Assembly: GCA_004557975.1 (NCBI GenBank)
Contig: SFEV01000015.1
Location: forward strand, 1 to 49,578
Direction: 5' to 3'
DNA: 49,578 nucleotides
Origin: Lachnospiraceae bacterium
GTDB taxonomy: Bacteria > Bacillota > Clostridia > Lachnospirales > Lachnospiraceae
Under the pieces are notes generated by a model that saw nothing but the letters and a program-made list of their open reading frames with translations, had not been told where the DNA came from and ran no database searches. The stretch's first letter is position 1. Every line of letters starts with the position of its first letter. A program made the translations under genes and the position numbers. Positions 24,707-32,736 of this stretch are shown in pieces.

Positions 24707-24735
24707 AGTATAGCCTATTTTCTGACTTATGTCAA
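24707..24735 (-). promoter_or_regulatory. Promoter of the UroD-like/Gfo-Idh/sugar ABC operon
   Basis: Perfect TTGACA (24730-24735), 17-base spacer, TATACT (24707-24712) on the minus strand; the 5' leader would be about 175 bases and contains both operator copies. Confidence 0.8.
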
Positions 24736-24767
24736 TTAAATTGTTATTTTTTGAAATCTAATCAATT

Positions 24768-24821
24768 CAAAAAATACTATCTCAGAAATATCTGTGTTTT
24801 CAAATATTTCCAAGATAGTAT
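24768..24821 (-). terminator. Terminator of the BadF-to-ROK operon
   Basis: Long stem with arms at 24774-24791 and 24803-24821 (GATACTATCT / AGATAGTAT, then GAAATAT / ATATTTC), followed on the minus strand by TTTTTT. Confidence 0.9.
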
Positions 24822-24879
24822 CTTGATATTCCCGGATAAAGTTCCGCATCCGTCAGAAATTCGCCATCCTTTTTTCGTC

Positions 24880-26118
24880 TTACCCGACAAAGAACTGTCC
24901 TGTCAGATCCTGCGTAAAATCATAATAAATATCGAAGAAAAATTTCATTCCGCCTGCAAAATAGGCAGTGGAATCCAGAAAGCTGTAACGAATCTGCATG
25001 GAATCCAGCATATGCCGAAAGCCGCTGTGTTTCAGATTCCGTATAATTTCCTCGAGAAATAACGGGCCGAGTTCTTTGCCCTTTCCGCCTATCACAACCA
25101 GTCTGGGGCGAACAATACACGCCAGATTGCTGATCGCCAGTGAGAAATCCTTTGCCATATCGCAGATTACCTGCTGTGCGGCCGTATCTCCGCACAGCGC
25201 GGCAGAACTGAGATCTGCATACGTTATCTCTTCATATTCTTCCAGAAGAGATTTTTTTCCTGTCTCAGAAATTCTCTTTTTCAGCGCATCCTCACTGATT
25301 ACCAGCTCCAGACAGCCCCTGTTTCCGCATGAACACTGTATACCGTCAGGATCCACAGAATAATGCCCAAACTGTGTATACGAAGCCGTCGCATTTCCCA
25401 GCAGCCTGTTCTGAATGAACAGCGCCGCACCTATTCCATGCTGAAAATTAATATATGCGAAATCTGACTGTGAAATTCCGGCAAATACCTTCTCCGCATA
25501 GCCTGCACATGCCGTGTCATTAAAAATAGCTGCGGGAACATCAGAAAAGATATCCTGAAGTGATTTCAGGAGAGGATGCTCTCCAATGTGTGCCTGGTCC
25601 AGAGTTACGGCATAAATCTCTCTGCAATCCGTATCAATCATTGCAGGAACTATCACACAGACACCAAGAAGCTGTTCCGCTTCCATTCCCTCTCTCATTC
25701 TGTCAAAAAGCTGCCTCGAAACCGAAACGTACGTATCAGACCCTGACAGCTTACTGCTGACCTCCTTTGCAGAGCCGCCGCATACATCGATCAGTCTGGC
25801 AAAAACTCCGTCTTTACTCCAGCTGATGACTGCAACAAAATGCCTGTTGGAAAGAAGATGCAGCCCGTTCGGCTTACGTCCGACAGAAGAAGTATCTGCC
25901 GTAATCCCTGTATCATGAATGAATCCTTTTTTTATCAGTTCATCTGTCAGTGTGGAAACTGTAGGCTTGCTCAGTCCGGACAGTTTAGCCAGTCTGGCCC
26001 GGGAAATTCCAGGCTCCTGATAGATCAGATTATATATTTTTTTTAAATTATTATTTTTAATAATTTGCTGATTCAACAGTTTCATAGCTGTCGCCTTTTG
26101 CGTATCTATCGTACGCAT
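24880..26118 (-). CDS. ROK family transcriptional repressor
   Basis: 412 residues if ATG at 26118 is used, which overlaps the end of the GH2 gene by 13 bases; a second ATG at 26085 (MKLLNQQIIKNNN) fits the usual N-terminus of the family equally well. N-terminal winged helix (ISRARLAKLSGLSKPTVSTLTDELIKKG, about residues 34-62), then the sugar-kinase-like ROK body with the zinc motif CSCGNRGCLE. It should bind DNA until a sugar or sugar phosphate made by the pathway releases it. The twin 36-bp elements upstream of the next operon are its likely operators. Last gene of its own operon. Confidence 0.92.
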   Translation of the reverse strand: MRTIDTQKATAMKLLNQQIIKNNNLKKIYNLIYQEPGISRARLAKLSGLSKPTVSTLTDELIKKGFIHDTGITADTSSVGRKPNGLHLLSNRHFVAVISWSKDGVFARLIDVCGGSAKEVSSKLSGSDTYVSVSRQLFDRMREGMEAEQLLGVCVIVPAMIDTDCREIYAVTLDQAHIGEHPLLKSLQDIFSDVPAAIFNDTACAGYAEKVFAGISQSDFAYINFQHGIGAALFIQNRLLGNATASYTQFGHYSVDPDGIQCSCGNRGCLELVISEDALKKRISETGKKSLLEEYEEITYADLSSAALCGDTAAQQVICDMAKDFSLAISNLACIVRPRLVVIGGKGKELGPLFLEEIIRNLKHSGFRHMLDSMQIRYSFLDSTAYFAGGMKFFFDIYYDFTQDLTGQFFVG

Positions 26119-27893
26119 CCTACTCTTCGTTTATTAATTCTCCGGATTGCTTCCGGATCAACCTTAAAATTTCGCTCCATATCCATCAGACCATTCGTTT
26201 CATGCTGAACATCTGAGAGTTGAGTATAACAGTAGCCGCAAATATAGGGAATCTCCCTGATTGCTGTTGTCACAGCTTCAAACCGTTTCAGAAAATCCGC
26301 CTCTGTCTGCACCTTATTTCCATAACCAAAGCCCTTATCATCACAGAATGAGATTCCTCCGTACTCACTGACAATCACCGGCTGTCCCTGATACTTATAC
26401 CCGTCAGCAAAAGAAGCCGTATCCCTGTTGTAATAAATTTCGGAACTCAGAATTTCTTCTCTGTATTTCTGATAACGTGTTCTCAGAAGCTCCCCCTGTT
26501 CCTCATAATCGTGTACAGTGAAAATATCCGTTACTGTATGCTCCCATCCATCATTTGCAATCACCGGCCGATACGGATCCATACTTTTTGTCAGATGATA
26601 GATTGCCTCTGTAAAATGCTGCTGGCTGCGTTTTGTCTTAATCTGGCTGACTCCCCACGACTCATTGAACGGTGTCCATGTGATAATACATGGGTGATTG
26701 TAATTCTGTTTTACAATCTCAAGCCACTCCCTCGTAAATTCCGCCACCGCATAATCTGAGTACTGATATGCTGCCGGAGCCTCGCTCCAGACAAGAAGTC
26801 CTTTTACATCACACCAGTACAGAAAACGCTCATCCTCTGTTTTCTGATGCTTCCGCACACCGTTAAATCCCAGCGTACGAATCTTCTCAATATCAGTAAT
26901 CAGCGCATCCTCATCCGGCGGTGTCAGGTAAGAATCCTTCCAGTATCCCTGATCCAGAACAAGACGCTGGTACAGCGGAACTCCGTTCAGCAGAATATTT
27001 GTACCGTCGATACGGACTTCCCTCATGGCAAAGTATGACTCAACCTCGTCCAGAACTGCACCATTTTCCACAAGTCTGAATTCTATGTCATATAATTCAG
27101 GATTTTCCGGAGTCCATTTTTTTAATCCCCATGCAAAATCTCCCTGTTTTCTTGCAAACATATCCACACGTGACTGCACATGGGATGTTACCATTGCCGT
27201 ATATACTTTGTTGATTATTTCTCCCCGGTATGAGACAACAGTCTCTGCCATCAGTTCCTCTCCCAGACTGCTCTCCGGAGCATGGATGTCAAATTCCAGT
27301 TCAAGACAGCAGTCCTCCAGATTCGGGGTCATCTTAACATACTCCAGTCGGACCTTCGGGACGTATTCTGTCCATACAGTTTTCCAGATGCCTGTTGTAT
27401 GGCTGTAAAAGCAGGCAAAATTTTTATTGATCCACCTCTGTTTTCCCCGCGGCTGCTGCATATCAAAAGAATCCTCTGCCTTTACCACCAGTTCGTTTTC
27501 TCCATCCCGCACGTAATCGGAAATATCCAGAGAAAATCTTGCATATCCGCCTCTGTGACATCCCGCATACAGTCCGTTTACCCAGATTTTTGTCACAAAA
27601 TCACAGCCCTCAAAATGGAGAATATAATTATTTTCACTTAATCTGGAACCATCTGCATGTATGTACCTGCGATACCAGATGTTATCATGGCGTGTATCGT
27701 CCTGTATTCCGCTGAGTTTTGTTTCATATGTAAAGGGAACCTGAATCTTCAAATCACTTTTAAAATTCTGATACCACTTCTCCGATTCCCCTTCATTTCT
27801 GTCATCAAAGCAGAAATCCCATACTCCATTCAGATTTTCCCATTCCTGCCGCACAAACTGCGGTCTTGGATAATCCTTCCTATAGCACTTCAT
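26106..27893 (-). CDS. Glycoside hydrolase family 2 (beta-galactosidase/glucuronidase type)
   Basis: 595 residues, no signal peptide, so it acts in the cytoplasm on imported glycosides. Domain order is the GH2 one: sugar-binding jelly roll (about 1-180, NLNGVWDFCFD, IWVNGLYAGCHRGGYARFSLD), an immunoglobulin-like domain (about 185-290) and a TIM barrel (about 295-595). The acid/base is E411 (FNESWG) and the nucleophile E510 (VSEYGG). The specific sugar cannot be read; the short length without extra C-terminal domains is that of small GH2 exo-enzymes. The weak ribosome site (GTGGGGG) is 9 bases before ATG. Confidence 0.9.
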   Translation of the reverse strand: MKCYRKDYPRPQFVRQEWENLNGVWDFCFDDRNEGESEKWYQNFKSDLKIQVPFTYETKLSGIQDDTRHDNIWYRRYIHADGSRLSENNYILHFEGCDFVTKIWVNGLYAGCHRGGYARFSLDISDYVRDGENELVVKAEDSFDMQQPRGKQRWINKNFACFYSHTTGIWKTVWTEYVPKVRLEYVKMTPNLEDCCLELEFDIHAPESSLGEELMAETVVSYRGEIINKVYTAMVTSHVQSRVDMFARKQGDFAWGLKKWTPENPELYDIEFRLVENGAVLDEVESYFAMREVRIDGTNILLNGVPLYQRLVLDQGYWKDSYLTPPDEDALITDIEKIRTLGFNGVRKHQKTEDERFLYWCDVKGLLVWSEAPAAYQYSDYAVAEFTREWLEIVKQNYNHPCIITWTPFNESWGVSQIKTKRSQQHFTEAIYHLTKSMDPYRPVIANDGWEHTVTDIFTVHDYEEQGELLRTRYQKYREEILSSEIYYNRDTASFADGYKYQGQPVIVSEYGGISFCDDKGFGYGNKVQTEADFLKRFEAVTTAIREIPYICGYCYTQLSDVQHETNGLMDMERNFKVDPEAIRRINKRRVGCVR

Positions 27894-27923
27894 TTTATAA
27901 AACCCCCACTTTATAAAATCGTC

Positions 27924-28748
27924 TTATCTTCTTTTTGTTTCCGTCAATGCTCTGGCATTTGGATAATCCTCCGCTCTGTATTCTCCGTCAGATCCCGTTA
28001 TCTTTCGGAAATACTCTGTCCGGAATACAGGATTTTCCCATGCGGCTATATATCCCCGCTCAGTAATTTCTGTCACAGGATGCTGCTCTTCCAGAATTTC
28101 CATAGCCTCGATCGCCTGCCATTCGCTCACTCTCATATCTCCGCCTGCGATCCTGTCGAAGCTGATGGATGAACCTGTTCCGGGAGCATGTCCACAATGG
28201 TGCCATGCAAAAACAGATTCATAGTTTTCTTCTGTTCCTGTAACAGCCGCACCGCAGACTCCAAGATCAAAGACAACAGCATAAATCCCCTCAAACTCAA
28301 ATACTGCATCGAGGGCCGTCCCTGCATTAATAATCAGAGGACAGTTATTTTTTCTGCAGATGTCTTTGATGAATGAAAGCTCAACATTCTTCTGATAATC
28401 CAGTGTAATCGCCCTGACCTCCGAATATCTGCTAAATACAGTTTCCAACATCCTGGCGGAAATGGCAAGTGTTTCTTTTTCAATATCTGCAAAAAAAGGC
28501 GTTATTCCAACTGCAGCTGCAATTTCTGAATCCATTCTGTCAGAATATGCAGCGCACAGCAAACAGTCCCCATATCCGAGATTCAGCGAACGCAAGACCG
28601 TTTCGTAAGCAGCCTCTTTTGAATGCATTAAAACGCCGTAGCTTCCGTTGCATCGTCTTCTCATCATGTCTGATGCCTCTGTAAATCTCTGCCCTGCAGT
28701 TCCCCATACACCACCGTATAAAGATTGTTTCATATATTCTGTATTCAA
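27924..28748 (-). CDS. Shortened DegT/DnrJ/EryC1-like paralogue lacking the PLP lysine
   Basis: 274 residues from TTG at 28748, chosen because GAGGTGA lies just upstream; a GTG nine bases earlier would overlap the previous stop by four bases. It is clearly related to the full aminotransferase encoded upstream: GYGDCLLCAAYSDRM matches GYGDEVILPAYTFIA, PFFADIEKETLAISARMLE matches PVFADIEPGTYNISAESIE, and EWQAIEAMEILEEQ matches EMQAALLNSQMDKL. In the region of the catalytic lysine (SCQNSKNLT in the partner) there is FDLGVCGAAVTG, with no lysine, and the C-terminal small domain is mostly missing. It is probably inactive alone and may form a heterodimer with the partner. Confidence 0.75.
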   Translation of the reverse strand: MNTEYMKQSLYGGVWGTAGQRFTEASDMMRRRCNGSYGVLMHSKEAAYETVLRSLNLGYGDCLLCAAYSDRMDSEIAAAVGITPFFADIEKETLAISARMLETVFSRYSEVRAITLDYQKNVELSFIKDICRKNNCPLIINAGTALDAVFEFEGIYAVVFDLGVCGAAVTGTEENYESVFAWHHCGHAPGTGSSISFDRIAGGDMRVSEWQAIEAMEILEEQHPVTEITERGYIAAWENPVFRTEYFRKITGSDGEYRAEDYPNARALTETKRR

Positions 28749-28753
28749 ACTGA

Positions 28754-29947
28754 TCACCTCGCATTTTTCCGCAGCTCTTCAATATTTTCACAGACTTTCC
28801 AGACAGCATCCGAAATATCATCCATATCCTGCCTCGTTCCCAGAAGAATTGCATGATACATCCATGTTCCTTCCAGATATCCTGCCCTTTCACATACCGG
28901 TAACGGAGCAATGTCGATCTCCCGTCCGACTGCATGTTTTATCTGCGGAGACTGTGCACACGGAAAAGAATACAGGGGCTGATACCCGGCGGTAAGCAAA
29001 AAGCCCTCGGCATTGAGTGCCGCTGTAAAATCGTCCCTTGTCAGACCATACGCTCTGAGCAGTTCATAATTTACCCGCATCAGATGAACGTGATGGGCAT
29101 TCACCTGAATGCGGGGATCATTATCCATGGGCAGCAATAATGGGTTCCCGTCAATTCTCTTTTCAAAATATGCTGCATTCTCACTGCGGGTCTCAATTTC
29201 TCCCTGCAGCTTGTCCATCTGGCTGTTTAAAAGGGCCGCCTGCATTTCTGTCAGTCCATGGTCCATCCGGATACAGCTGTCTGAAGGCCTGATCCCGGCG
29301 AGAGAACATATTCTCTCATACAGCTCCTGATTATCAGTAGTAATAATCCCTCCTTCTCCGCAAGTCAGATTTTTAGAATTCTGGCAGGAGAAAGAAGCAG
29401 CTATTCCATATTTGCCGACAGATAGGTTTCTGAATTCTGCTCCGACTGCCTGTGCTGCATCGACAACCAGATAAATACCGTATTTTTCCGCCACCGCTTC
29501 CAGCTTATCAAAATCACATGGACGGCCTCCGACTGCCACTGCGAGAATCGCCTTTGTACGGCCTGTTATCTTTTTCTCTATACTTTCAGCACTGATATTA
29601 TACGTCCCCGGTTCGATATCCGCAAAAACAGGTACTGCACCCGCAAAAATGACAGAAGACATGGTTGCAATAAAAGTATACGCGGGAAGAATAACTTCAT
29701 CTCCGTATCCTATGCCAAGTCCTCTTAAAATGAGTTCAATACTCACTGTACCGTTGGCAACCGGAATGCAGTACTTCGTATCGCACATCTGTGCAAAGCG
29801 CTCTGCAAAACGCCTGCATTCACGTCCGTTTTTCATTCTTGCGTCAGCATGAAGCAAAGCAATTTCATCCTTTTTTGAAGCATGGGGCCATGCTCCGGGC
29901 GAAGCGGTGCGTACAGGTACACCGCCCAGAACTGCCAACTCAGCCAT
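28754..29947 (-). CDS. DegT/DnrJ/EryC1/StrS family aminotransferase
   Basis: 397 residues, full family length. PLP lysine K192 in CQNSKNLTCGEGG, ring-holding D163 in VVDAAQAVGA, PAYTFIATMSS at 88-98 and the tail APLPVCERAGYLEGTWMYHAILLG. The family transfers an amino group from glutamate or glutamine to a keto-sugar or cyclitol, or works in reverse. In a catabolic operon with a Gfo/Idh oxidoreductase and kinase the enzyme most likely handles an amino-sugar or aminocyclitol. Another member of the family, L-glutamine:scyllo-inosose aminotransferase, shows that a cyclitol substrate is possible. A GGGAGG site is 12 bases before ATG. Confidence 0.9.
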   Translation of the reverse strand: MAELAVLGGVPVRTASPGAWPHASKKDEIALLHADARMKNGRECRRFAERFAQMCDTKYCIPVANGTVSIELILRGLGIGYGDEVILPAYTFIATMSSVIFAGAVPVFADIEPGTYNISAESIEKKITGRTKAILAVAVGGRPCDFDKLEAVAEKYGIYLVVDAAQAVGAEFRNLSVGKYGIAASFSCQNSKNLTCGEGGIITTDNQELYERICSLAGIRPSDSCIRMDHGLTEMQAALLNSQMDKLQGEIETRSENAAYFEKRIDGNPLLLPMDNDPRIQVNAHHVHLMRVNYELLRAYGLTRDDFTAALNAEGFLLTAGYQPLYSFPCAQSPQIKHAVGREIDIAPLPVCERAGYLEGTWMYHAILLGTRQDMDDISDAVWKVCENIEELRKNAR

Positions 29948-30013
29948 TGTACATCAACTCCTCCCTTTTTTTCAAACGGATATTTTTACAATCCACATCT
30001 CTGACTGATTCTG

Positions 30014-30733
30014 TTAAAGTGGCTTTATAATGCCTCTGTATTTGTTGATATAAGCTTCATTCATCTGCTCACCCTCATCAATATTTGCACTGCTGAATAC
30101 TTCTGCACATCCGCCGCACAGTTCCACCGTCCTGCATGTAATTGCCTGTAAAATAGCTGCTCCTGCTGCGGTAGAAGTTGCTCCCGATTTTTTCCCATAA
30201 ATTTCAATGCATGCATCGCCGGTACATCCGCAGTTGTCAATTACAACATCACATAACTCATATAACTTTTTTCCTGATGGATGTCTGGATTCCGCCTGTA
30301 CAGAATGCTCCATATTTGTAATACAGATTACAGGAAGACCACGTTTTTTTGCTTCCACAGCCATTTCAATAACAACTGTATTACGCCCTGAATTAGAAAA
30401 AATCAGCATGGCGCTTTCCGGAAGCGGTGCCACTTCATCCAGAAGAAGCTTTGCATAGCCTGACAGCCGTTCCATCTGACTGCTCCTTGCCGCATGGGTA
30501 AGCATCAGCGGCTCTTCAAGAACAGGACAGACTGCCGCAAGTCCCCCGGCACGGTAAAACATTTCTTCCGCCAGCAAATGAGAATGTCCTGTTCCAAAGG
30601 TATAAAGAATTCCGTGATTTTTAATGACTTTTGCGCAAACTGCAGCGGCCTTTTCAATTGCGTCCATCTGCGTATGACATATTTTTTCCAGTATAATTTT
30701 CAGTTCTTCAAAATATTTTTCCCCTGCCGTCAT
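30014..30733 (-). CDS. SIS domain phosphosugar-binding protein (UPF0309-like)
   Basis: 239 residues with one SIS (sugar isomerase) fold. Conserved blocks YTFGTGHSHLLAEEMFYRAGGLAAVCPVLEE, SNSGRNTVVIEMAVEAKKRGLPVICITN and GKKSGATSTAAGAAILQ mark the UPF0309-type subgroup, which sits in amino-sugar operons and probably binds or isomerises a sugar phosphate. Its ATG overlaps the BadF-type kinase stop by four bases, so kinase and SIS protein are made together; the kinase product is its likely ligand. Confidence 0.87.
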   Translation of the reverse strand: MTAGEKYFEELKIILEKICHTQMDAIEKAAAVCAKVIKNHGILYTFGTGHSHLLAEEMFYRAGGLAAVCPVLEEPLMLTHAARSSQMERLSGYAKLLLDEVAPLPESAMLIFSNSGRNTVVIEMAVEAKKRGLPVICITNMEHSVQAESRHPSGKKLYELCDVVIDNCGCTGDACIEIYGKKSGATSTAAGAAILQAITCRTVELCGGCAEVFSSANIDEGEQMNEAYINKYRGIIKPL

Positions 30734-31662
30734 CTTTTTCTCTCCCTGTCAAACATATACTTCAATGCTGCCATCTCCGGCTTCACAGAAGGAACTTCTA
30801 TCTTCACATCCGGATACTTTTTCAGAATACCTTCTTTGAACCTGTTCCTGATCTGAGTATTATGGAGAAGCACACTGCCGTAAATTCCTGCAGTACACTG
30901 ACTGAGATCTGCTTTTTTCAGCAGTGCACCCATCCCTGCAATCAATATATCCGCACATGCATGAACAATTTTTTCTGCTTCCCTGTCATTTTCCGCAGCA
31001 TCTCCCACTTCCTTTGAAAATCCGAAAATTTCCGGAAAACTTCCACAGCCTGCATAATACGCGGCAATAAACTTTCTTGGATTATCTGTTCCAAAATATT
31101 TACGGAACTTCTCCAGCAGAACAGTTTCCGGCCCAGTCCCGTCATAACACCGAAGCGCTGCCTTTATCCCGTTCACTGCGATATAGTAACCGCTCCCTTC
31201 ATCTTCTGTCAGTCTTCCCCAGCCTCCGGTAATATGAATCGCACCTCTCCTGTCCACTGCAATCCCCATTGAACCGGTGCCGCTGATCATCAGTGCACCT
31301 GGTGCTCCGCCTGTCATCCCATAAAGTGCCATAAACGCATCGCTTTTCAGATAAACCGGGCATTGTGTCTCCAGATGCAGACCCGTTTTCACACAGGCGA
31401 CAAATTCTTCTGTCATCGGAGATGGCACCAGATCATCCACAGAAGGATCACCTATTGCAATACCTGCAATTTTACATTCTTCTGTCAGAGAAAGTTTACC
31501 GACAGTTTCCAGGAAATCCGCGGCAGCCTTTTTTACTCCGACAAAATTATAATTCATGCCAAAACCCTCACATGCGGAGAATATCCTTCCGCCGGAATCC
31601 GCAGCACAAAGGGATGTTTTTGTTCCTCCTCCGTCAACTCCGATATAAACAATTCTGCTCAT
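30730..31662 (-). CDS. BadF/BadG family sugar kinase (N-acetylglucosamine kinase-like)
   Basis: 310 residues from ATG at 31662 with GAGGAAGG upstream (a TTG 15 bases earlier lacks a site). ASKHA-fold phosphotransferase: phosphate-1 loop IGVDGGGTKTSLC at 6-18, phosphate-2 loop ISGTGSMG near 125-132, then GGWGRLTEDEGSGYYI, which is typical of eukaryotic-type GlcNAc kinases. It should phosphorylate a hexosamine or related amino-sugar in the cytoplasm. First gene of operon A, divergent from the AraC gene. Confidence 0.88.
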   Translation of the reverse strand: MSRIVYIGVDGGGTKTSLCAADSGGRIFSACEGFGMNYNFVGVKKAAADFLETVGKLSLTEECKIAGIAIGDPSVDDLVPSPMTEEFVACVKTGLHLETQCPVYLKSDAFMALYGMTGGAPGALMISGTGSMGIAVDRRGAIHITGGWGRLTEDEGSGYYIAVNGIKAALRCYDGTGPETVLLEKFRKYFGTDNPRKFIAAYYAGCGSFPEIFGFSKEVGDAAENDREAEKIVHACADILIAGMGALLKKADLSQCTAGIYGSVLLHNTQIRNRFKEGILKKYPDVKIEVPSVKPEMAALKYMFDRERKR

Positions 31663-31716
31663 AGACACCTTCCTCAAAACGACAATATATATTTAGCTTA
31701 AATACAGTTTGCATTT

Positions 31717-31751
31717 ATGTCCATGGTATATCCTGATTGAAATATGGACAT
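31717..31751. promoter_or_regulatory. Inverted repeat between the divergent operons (candidate AraC or ROK operator)
   Basis: Perfect 8-bp arms ATGTCCAT (31717-31724) and ATGGACAT (31744-31751) separated by 19 bases, midway between the BadF-type and AraC genes and upstream of the AraC -35 box. Confidence 0.5.
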
Positions 31752-31779
31752 TTTTGATCTGTATTTTTACCGGTGCAGA

Positions 31780-31808
31780 TTGCGAAAACATCATACCGGA
31801 GATATAAT
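31780..31808 (+). promoter_or_regulatory. Promoter of the AraC-ceramidase-GRE-activase operon
   Basis: TTGCGA (31780-31785), 17-base spacer, perfect TATAAT (31803-31808), 24 bases before the AraC start codon. Confidence 0.75.
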
Positions 31809-31832
31809 AGCTGCAAAGAAAGGTGAGAAAGA

Positions 31833-32726
31833 ATGTCCGACAGCAATCAGTATGAAAAAATACCCTTTTCCAATGAACTTTTTCCAATACGTATTCTGTG
31901 GGATTGTCATCCTGACAGACTTCAGAACTCCGGTGAAAAATCCGGAGGCACCTGGCATGAGCAGCTCGAAATTCTCTATGTCCTGCAGGGAAAAATCCGG
32001 GTAGACTGCGGATATCGGCGCTATCTGTGTAACAGCGGGGATATTGTAATCGTGAATCCCTGCGAAGCACATGCGGTCAATTTTCATTCCGGATCCCCCT
32101 CCTATCACTGTATTATGATCGATTCAAAATTTTATGACAACGGAATCCCTGACATCTGCGGTCTGAAATATACAATGCCCATGAACGGACGGCAGCTGAA
32201 ATTTAACAATCTGATCAGAAATAATGAACGGGTACGAATCATATTACAAGAACTGATTACAGAATGCAGAGAGCAGAAATATGCCTATGAAGTAGCTGCA
32301 AAAGGATATTTTCTCTGTCTTCTGGCAGAGCTTTTCCGCAATGAGCTGAATTCTGTAAACCGTTTTGAAAAAGTGATTTCAGAAAAAGCAAATTACGACC
32401 TGATTGCACCTGTCTTTTCCTATATTGCAGAGAATTACGGCAAAAAAATCTTGCTGAATGATCTTGCGGCTTCGTGCTGTATCAGCAGTGCTCATCTGTG
32501 CCGTGTTTTTAAAAAAATCACAGGAAAGACCGTGATCGAATATCTGAACGAATACCGCCTTTCAAAAGTGTACTTACTGCTGCTTACTACAGATAAAAAT
32601 ATCAGCGAGATTGCATCTGAAACAGGTTACTCTGATACAGGGTATTTATGGAGACGCTTTAAATCATTATATGGATTTTCACCAATGAAATTGCGGGAAA
32701 TGACATCTCAGAATAAAAAGGAGTGA
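31833..32726 (+). CDS. AraC family transcriptional regulator with cupin sensor domain
   Basis: 297 residues. N-terminal cupin-like ligand domain (GTWHEQLEILYVLQGKIRVDCGYRRYLCNSGDIVIVNPCEAHAV), C-terminal pair of helix-turn-helix motifs (LNDLAASCCISSAHLCRVFKKITG and ISEIASETGYSDTGYLWRRFKSLYGFSPMKLR). First gene of the operon with the ceramidase-like, glycyl radical and activase genes, so it probably activates that operon, and perhaps the divergent one, when its sugar ligand is present. Start supported by AAAGGTGAG. Confidence 0.93.
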   Translation: MSDSNQYEKIPFSNELFPIRILWDCHPDRLQNSGEKSGGTWHEQLEILYVLQGKIRVDCGYRRYLCNSGDIVIVNPCEAHAVNFHSGSPSYHCIMIDSKFYDNGIPDICGLKYTMPMNGRQLKFNNLIRNNERVRIILQELITECREQKYAYEVAAKGYFLCLLAELFRNELNSVNRFEKVISEKANYDLIAPVFSYIAENYGKKILLNDLAASCCISSAHLCRVFKKITGKTVIEYLNEYRLSKVYLLLLTTDKNISEIASETGYSDTGYLWRRFKSLYGFSPMKLREMTSQNKKE

Positions 32727-32736
32727 ATGTATAAAT

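Noticed and set aside
30730..31677. TTG start at 31677 for the BadF-type kinase
   Set aside because: ATG at 31662 has GAGGAAGG at good spacing; the extra five residues have no support.
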